From NCBI GenBank assembly GCA_008501785.1, contig QQUD01001017.1, forward strand, positions 1 to 8,024: 8,024 bases of DNA, given 5' to 3'. This document shows, in pieces, positions 5,831 to 8,024 of the stretch. The stretch is from Chloroflexota bacterium. Lineage in GTDB: Bacteria > Chloroflexota > Anaerolineae > Promineifilales > Promineifilaceae. The notes beneath the pieces are model-generated. The model worked only from the letters and a program-made list of their open reading frames with translations. It had not been told where the DNA came from and did not search any database. A program made the position numbers and the translations under genes. The number at the start of each line of letters is the position of its first letter. Positions within the stretch are counted from its first letter, which is position 1.

Positions 5831-6832
5831 TTACCATGCATAAGCCTCTGGCGCTTCCCCTTTTTGCAGCGGACGTCCACGATTAATGTCAAAAATTTCA
5901 TCCAGACGCGCCATTGTCTCTGTCGAAAGTTCTAATTCAGATGCCCGCTCTAATCCTTCAAGATGAGCTAACGTTCGCACACCCACAATTGCAGAGGACA
6001 CGGCATCATGTGCCAACGTCCACGCAATCGCCACAACCGCTTCTTTTTCGCCAATCTCGCGGCAAAGGGCTGAAAACGCCTCAAATTGCTGGTTTTTCAG
6101 GTCAAGATTGTATTCTTTTTCGACATCGGAGGTTCTTGAGCCGGAAACGGCCGTTTTCTTCCCCGTCAGCAATCCGCCACCCAACGGCATGTACGGAATC
6201 ACCCCAATGCCAAAATCACGTGCCGCTGGCAGCACCTCAAGCTCTGGAATTCGGTTCAGAAGATTGTATTGCGTTTGTTCCGACACAATACCCATAAACC
6301 CGCGCTGTTGTGCCTGCATCTGGAATTTAGCCAGCCCCCAGCCCGTGAAATTGCTCGTGCCCATGTACAAAATGTCACCCTGATCGGTCAATCGCTCAAA
6401 TACACCCCAAAACTCTTCAGGCGTCACGCGGCGCTCAAGATGATGTACCTGATACAAATCAATATGATCTGTTTGCAAACGCCGCAGAGAATCAGTCACA
6501 TGCTTGCGCACCTTGTAGGATGAGATACCCGCTTCATCATTCGGTACAGATTGGCCACGCACCATGTTTCCATACACTTTGGTGGCCAACACAATCTTGT
6601 TACGCCGACCACCACCTTGACTCATCCACCGGCCAATGACTTCCTCCGTGGCGCCTGTTCCTGCAGCCCCACCATAGACATTGGCTGTGTCAAAAAAGTT
6701 GATACCCATATCAAGTGCTTTGTCCATGATTGCAAACGACTCATCTTCAGGCGTCACACCGCCAAAATGCATCGTACCCAAACAAATGCGGCTGACCGTG
6801 AGGTTCGAACGACCTAATTTTGCATATTTCAT
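5831..6832 (-). CDS. Aldo/keto reductase
   Basis: This NAD(P)H-dependent oxidoreductase has the (beta/alpha)8 aldo/keto reductase fold and 333 residues. The catalytic tetrad is visible as Asp48 and Tyr53 (FFDTANVYGG), Lys85 (LATKVYG) and His130 (DLYQVHH). The cofactor-binding C-terminal part includes SSAIVGVRTLAHLEG. The N-terminus MKYAKLGRSNLTVSRICLGTM is typical of the YajO/AKR9-12 type enzymes. The start at 6832 is chosen over an in-frame TTG at 6904, which overlaps the fucosidase stop, because AGGGAG lies six bases upstream and the extra 24 residues do not look like the family. It lies 68 bases downstream of the fucosidase gene. In this operon it may oxidise or reduce a sugar released by the glycosidases, for instance an L-fucose dehydrogenase-like role, but the substrate cannot be read from sequence. 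Confidence 0.92.
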   Translation of the reverse strand: MKYAKLGRSNLTVSRICLGTMHFGGVTPEDESFAIMDKALDMGINFFDTANVYGGAAGTGATEEVIGRWMSQGGGRRNKIVLATKVYGNMVRGQSVPNDEAGISSYKVRKHVTDSLRRLQTDHIDLYQVHHLERRVTPEEFWGVFERLTDQGDILYMGTSNFTGWGLAKFQMQAQQRGFMGIVSEQTQYNLLNRIPELEVLPAARDFGIGVIPYMPLGGGLLTGKKTAVSGSRTSDVEKEYNLDLKNQQFEAFSALCREIGEKEAVVAIAWTLAHDAVSSAIVGVRTLAHLEGLERASELELSTETMARLDEIFDINRGRPLQKGEAPEAYAW

Positions 6833-6838
6833 CTTATT

Positions 6839-6844
6839 CTCCCT
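6839..6844 (-). promoter_or_regulatory. Ribosome binding site deciding the aldo/keto reductase start
   Basis: AGGGAG on the minus strand, six bases before the ATG at 6832. It favours this start over the TTG at 6904, which has no such sequence at the right distance. Confidence 0.7.
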
Positions 6845-6900
6845 ATTTAATTTTGCTTTGGCCGGTCTCCAGACCGAGCCAGCTTGTGTGGAATCGGTAA

Positions 6901-8024
6901 TCAATGTCCTAAAACTGGTGCTGGATTGATTTTTAAAACATGAGCAGGTGCAGTGATCAGTGATGCAGGCAAACTTACTTCGATATCATTGCCATTTTGC
7001 TGCCAGTTTAGTGGGGAATCATGCCCCAACAGTTGAATAACAGTTTGTGGACTGGCCTTCAACGCCTTAAGGCTGATCTGTTCTTCATCAGGCGTGTCCA
7101 GCAAAGTTGCATACAGCGTGTCTTCTTTTTGCGTAAAACGAACAGGGATGCCAGCCGCTGTTTTGCCATCGGCCGTTTCCCAGGGTTGTGTGTCAAACAT
7201 TGCTTCACCATTTATCTTGAGCCATGCGCCTAATCCTTGCAAACATTTCACCTGCAGCTCTGGAATGGTTCCGTCCGGCATGGGGCCCACATTGAGCAGC
7301 AGATTGCCATTTTTACTGACAATATCCACAAACAAACGCACGGCCTCTTCTGCTGATAGATAGCTGTCTGGTCCCTCAATGCGGTTATAGCCAAATGAAA
7401 AGCCAATGCCGCGATTCGCCTCCCACTTTTTCTCAACAATGCGATTGTAGGATGAATATTCTGGTGTGGTGAAATCGGAGTGACCCGTTTCTGGATTTTT
7501 GACCACTTCTTCATCCTCAGGCAAATCTTTGGATGTCACCTGGCCGAAACGGTCGTTGACCACACCATCGGGAATTGTGTTGTAGTAGTAGGCCAATAGC
7601 TCTTGCAGCGGGGCGTTGAGCGGATACCCAATATCGTTCCAAATCACATCGGCTTGATACTTATCAATCAATTCACGCCAGTGAAGGTCTACATACTCGA
7701 TAAATTCTGGGGTTTGCACGATGGTGTCGTAAACAAGCTCACGATTTGTGATAGGTGTCTCGTTAAAACTCCAATCAAGTCCACCAGAATAGTAAAAGCC
7801 CATTTTCATGTCGCGTGCGCGAACGGCCGTTGTTAAATCTCCCACCAAATCACGATTCGCCCGGTAATTTTCCCTGTGCGGCGTCGTATGTTCACTTGGC
7901 CATAGCAGGACCCCATCATGATGTTTTGTCACCATCACTACGTAACGTGCGCCTGTATCCTGAAACAACTCCGCCCATTCGTCAGGATTAAATTTCTGAA
8001 TTTCACGATTAAACGGTGCGACAA
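6901..8024 (-). CDS. Alpha-L-fucosidase, GH29 (5' end outside window)
   Basis: This retaining alpha-L-fucosidase removes terminal alpha-linked L-fucose. The window holds 373 residues up to the stop. The frame stays open through the right edge, and 80-95 N-terminal residues are probably missing. Counting from the first full codon (8022), the conserved KHHDG is at 33-37. The nucleophile is Asp130 in VIWNDIGYP (codon 7633-7635). The likely acid/base is Glu201 in KKWEANRGIGFSFGYNR (codon 7420-7422). NLLLNVGPMPDGTIP closes the barrel, and a beta-sandwich domain fills about the last 95 residues. The stretch from the nucleophile to the end of the barrel closely resembles, from memory, the Thermotoga maritima enzyme, including a KWE acid/base, which points to the broad-specificity GH29-A group. 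It is the most upstream gene seen in the operon. The promoter and any signal peptide lie outside the window. Confidence 0.95.
   Translation of the reverse strand, partial: VAPFNREIQKFNPDEWAELFQDTGARYVVMVTKHHDGVLLWPSEHTTPHRENYRANRDLVGDLTTAVRARDMKMGFYYSGGLDWSFNETPITNRELVYDTIVQTPEFIEYVDLHWRELIDKYQADVIWNDIGYPLNAPLQELLAYYYNTIPDGVVNDRFGQVTSKDLPEDEEVVKNPETGHSDFTTPEYSSYNRIVEKKWEANRGIGFSFGYNRIEGPDSYLSAEEAVRLFVDIVSKNGNLLLNVGPMPDGTIPELQVKCLQGLGAWLKINGEAMFDTQPWETADGKTAAGIPVRFTQKEDTLYATLLDTPDEEQISLKALKASPQTVIQLLGHDSPLNWQQNGNDIEVSLPASLITAPAHVLKINPAPVLGH

Larger units (their letters stand above)
446..7830. repeat. Ten copies of palindromic octamer ACGGCCGT
   Basis: The palindrome ACGGCCGT starts at 446, 878, 1794, 1864, 3277, 4154, 4407, 5198, 6147 and 7823. 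A uniform random model predicts about 0.12 copies in 8 kb. Five copies extend to AACGGCCGTT (878, 3277, 4154, 6147, 7823), and the copy at 878 extends to AAACGGCCGTTT. All ten lie inside coding regions. They are read in three frames: Arg-Pro (446, 878, 4154), Gly-Arg (1794, 4407, 5198) and Thr-Ala-Val (1864, 3277, 6147, 7823). This argues for a DNA-level motif rather than a conserved peptide. The function is unknown. Confidence 0.85.

Noticed and set aside
6863..6876. Hairpin CGGTC-TCCA-GACCG between fucosidase and aldo/keto reductase as a terminator
   Set aside because: The stem is only 5 bp and is not followed by a T-tract on the minus strand. A terminator inside a compact operon is also unlikely.
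6833..6904. TTG start at 6904 for the aldo/keto reductase, overlapping the fucosidase stop
   Set aside because: The extra 24 residues do not resemble the family N-terminus, and the ATG at 6832 has AGGGAG six bases upstream.
5914..6929. Plus-strand open frames opposite the aldo/keto reductase
   Set aside because: They overlap a well-supported gene, have mutually overlapping frames and show no recognisable domain.

Overview
The window holds one run of genes, all on the minus strand and read right to left. The order is alpha-L-fucosidase (GH29, 5' end cut by the right edge), aldo/keto reductase, DUF624/YesL-like membrane protein, L-rhamnose mutarotase family protein (rhaM), type I sulfatase, a broken second rhaM copy, then a GH2 beta-galactosidase-type glycosidase. 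From the fucosidase to the sulfatase the gaps are short (68, 39, 32 and 141 bases) and most genes have a clear Shine-Dalgarno sequence, so this part looks like an operon. Its promoter must lie beyond the right edge. The GH2 gene is separated from the last rhaM remnant by about 325 bases packed with inverted repeats.

As a pathway, this looks like part of a glycan utilisation locus for a sulfated, fucose- and galactose-type polymer or host glycan. The sulfatase would remove sulfate, GH29 would release L-fucose and GH2 would cut a beta-linked sugar. The mutarotase and aldo/keto reductase would handle the free sugar, and the YesL-like protein is a membrane accessory seen in such loci. The GH2 and sulfatase proteins show no signal peptide at the chosen starts, so they probably act in the cytoplasm on imported oligosaccharides. 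The fucosidase N-terminus is not visible. The substrate is inferred, not shown.

The organism is a bacterium of middling GC content. The gene mix, plus a strongly over-represented palindrome, would suit an environmental Chloroflexota (Anaerolineae-like) genome, but this is a low-confidence guess.

Three things go beyond ordinary gene content. (1) The octamer ACGGCCGT occurs ten times in 8 kb, in all three reading frames, as expected for a genome-wide DNA-level motif of the HIP1 kind. (2) A 296-base island (2586-2881) has imperfect 16-base terminal inverted repeats around two perfect long-stem hairpins with complementary loops and a three-way-junction structure. It looks like a non-autonomous element or structured RNA. 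(3) The second rhaM copy has lost its first 12 codons exactly where a tandem 9-base repeat begins, and the two rhaM copies flank the sulfatase gene.

The left end (1-146) holds further inverted repeats downstream of the GH2 gene and no gene. The only other gene-free stretch over about 300 bases is the island between GH2 and the rhaM remnant. I found no tRNA, rRNA, CRISPR array, transposase or recognisable intrinsic terminator.
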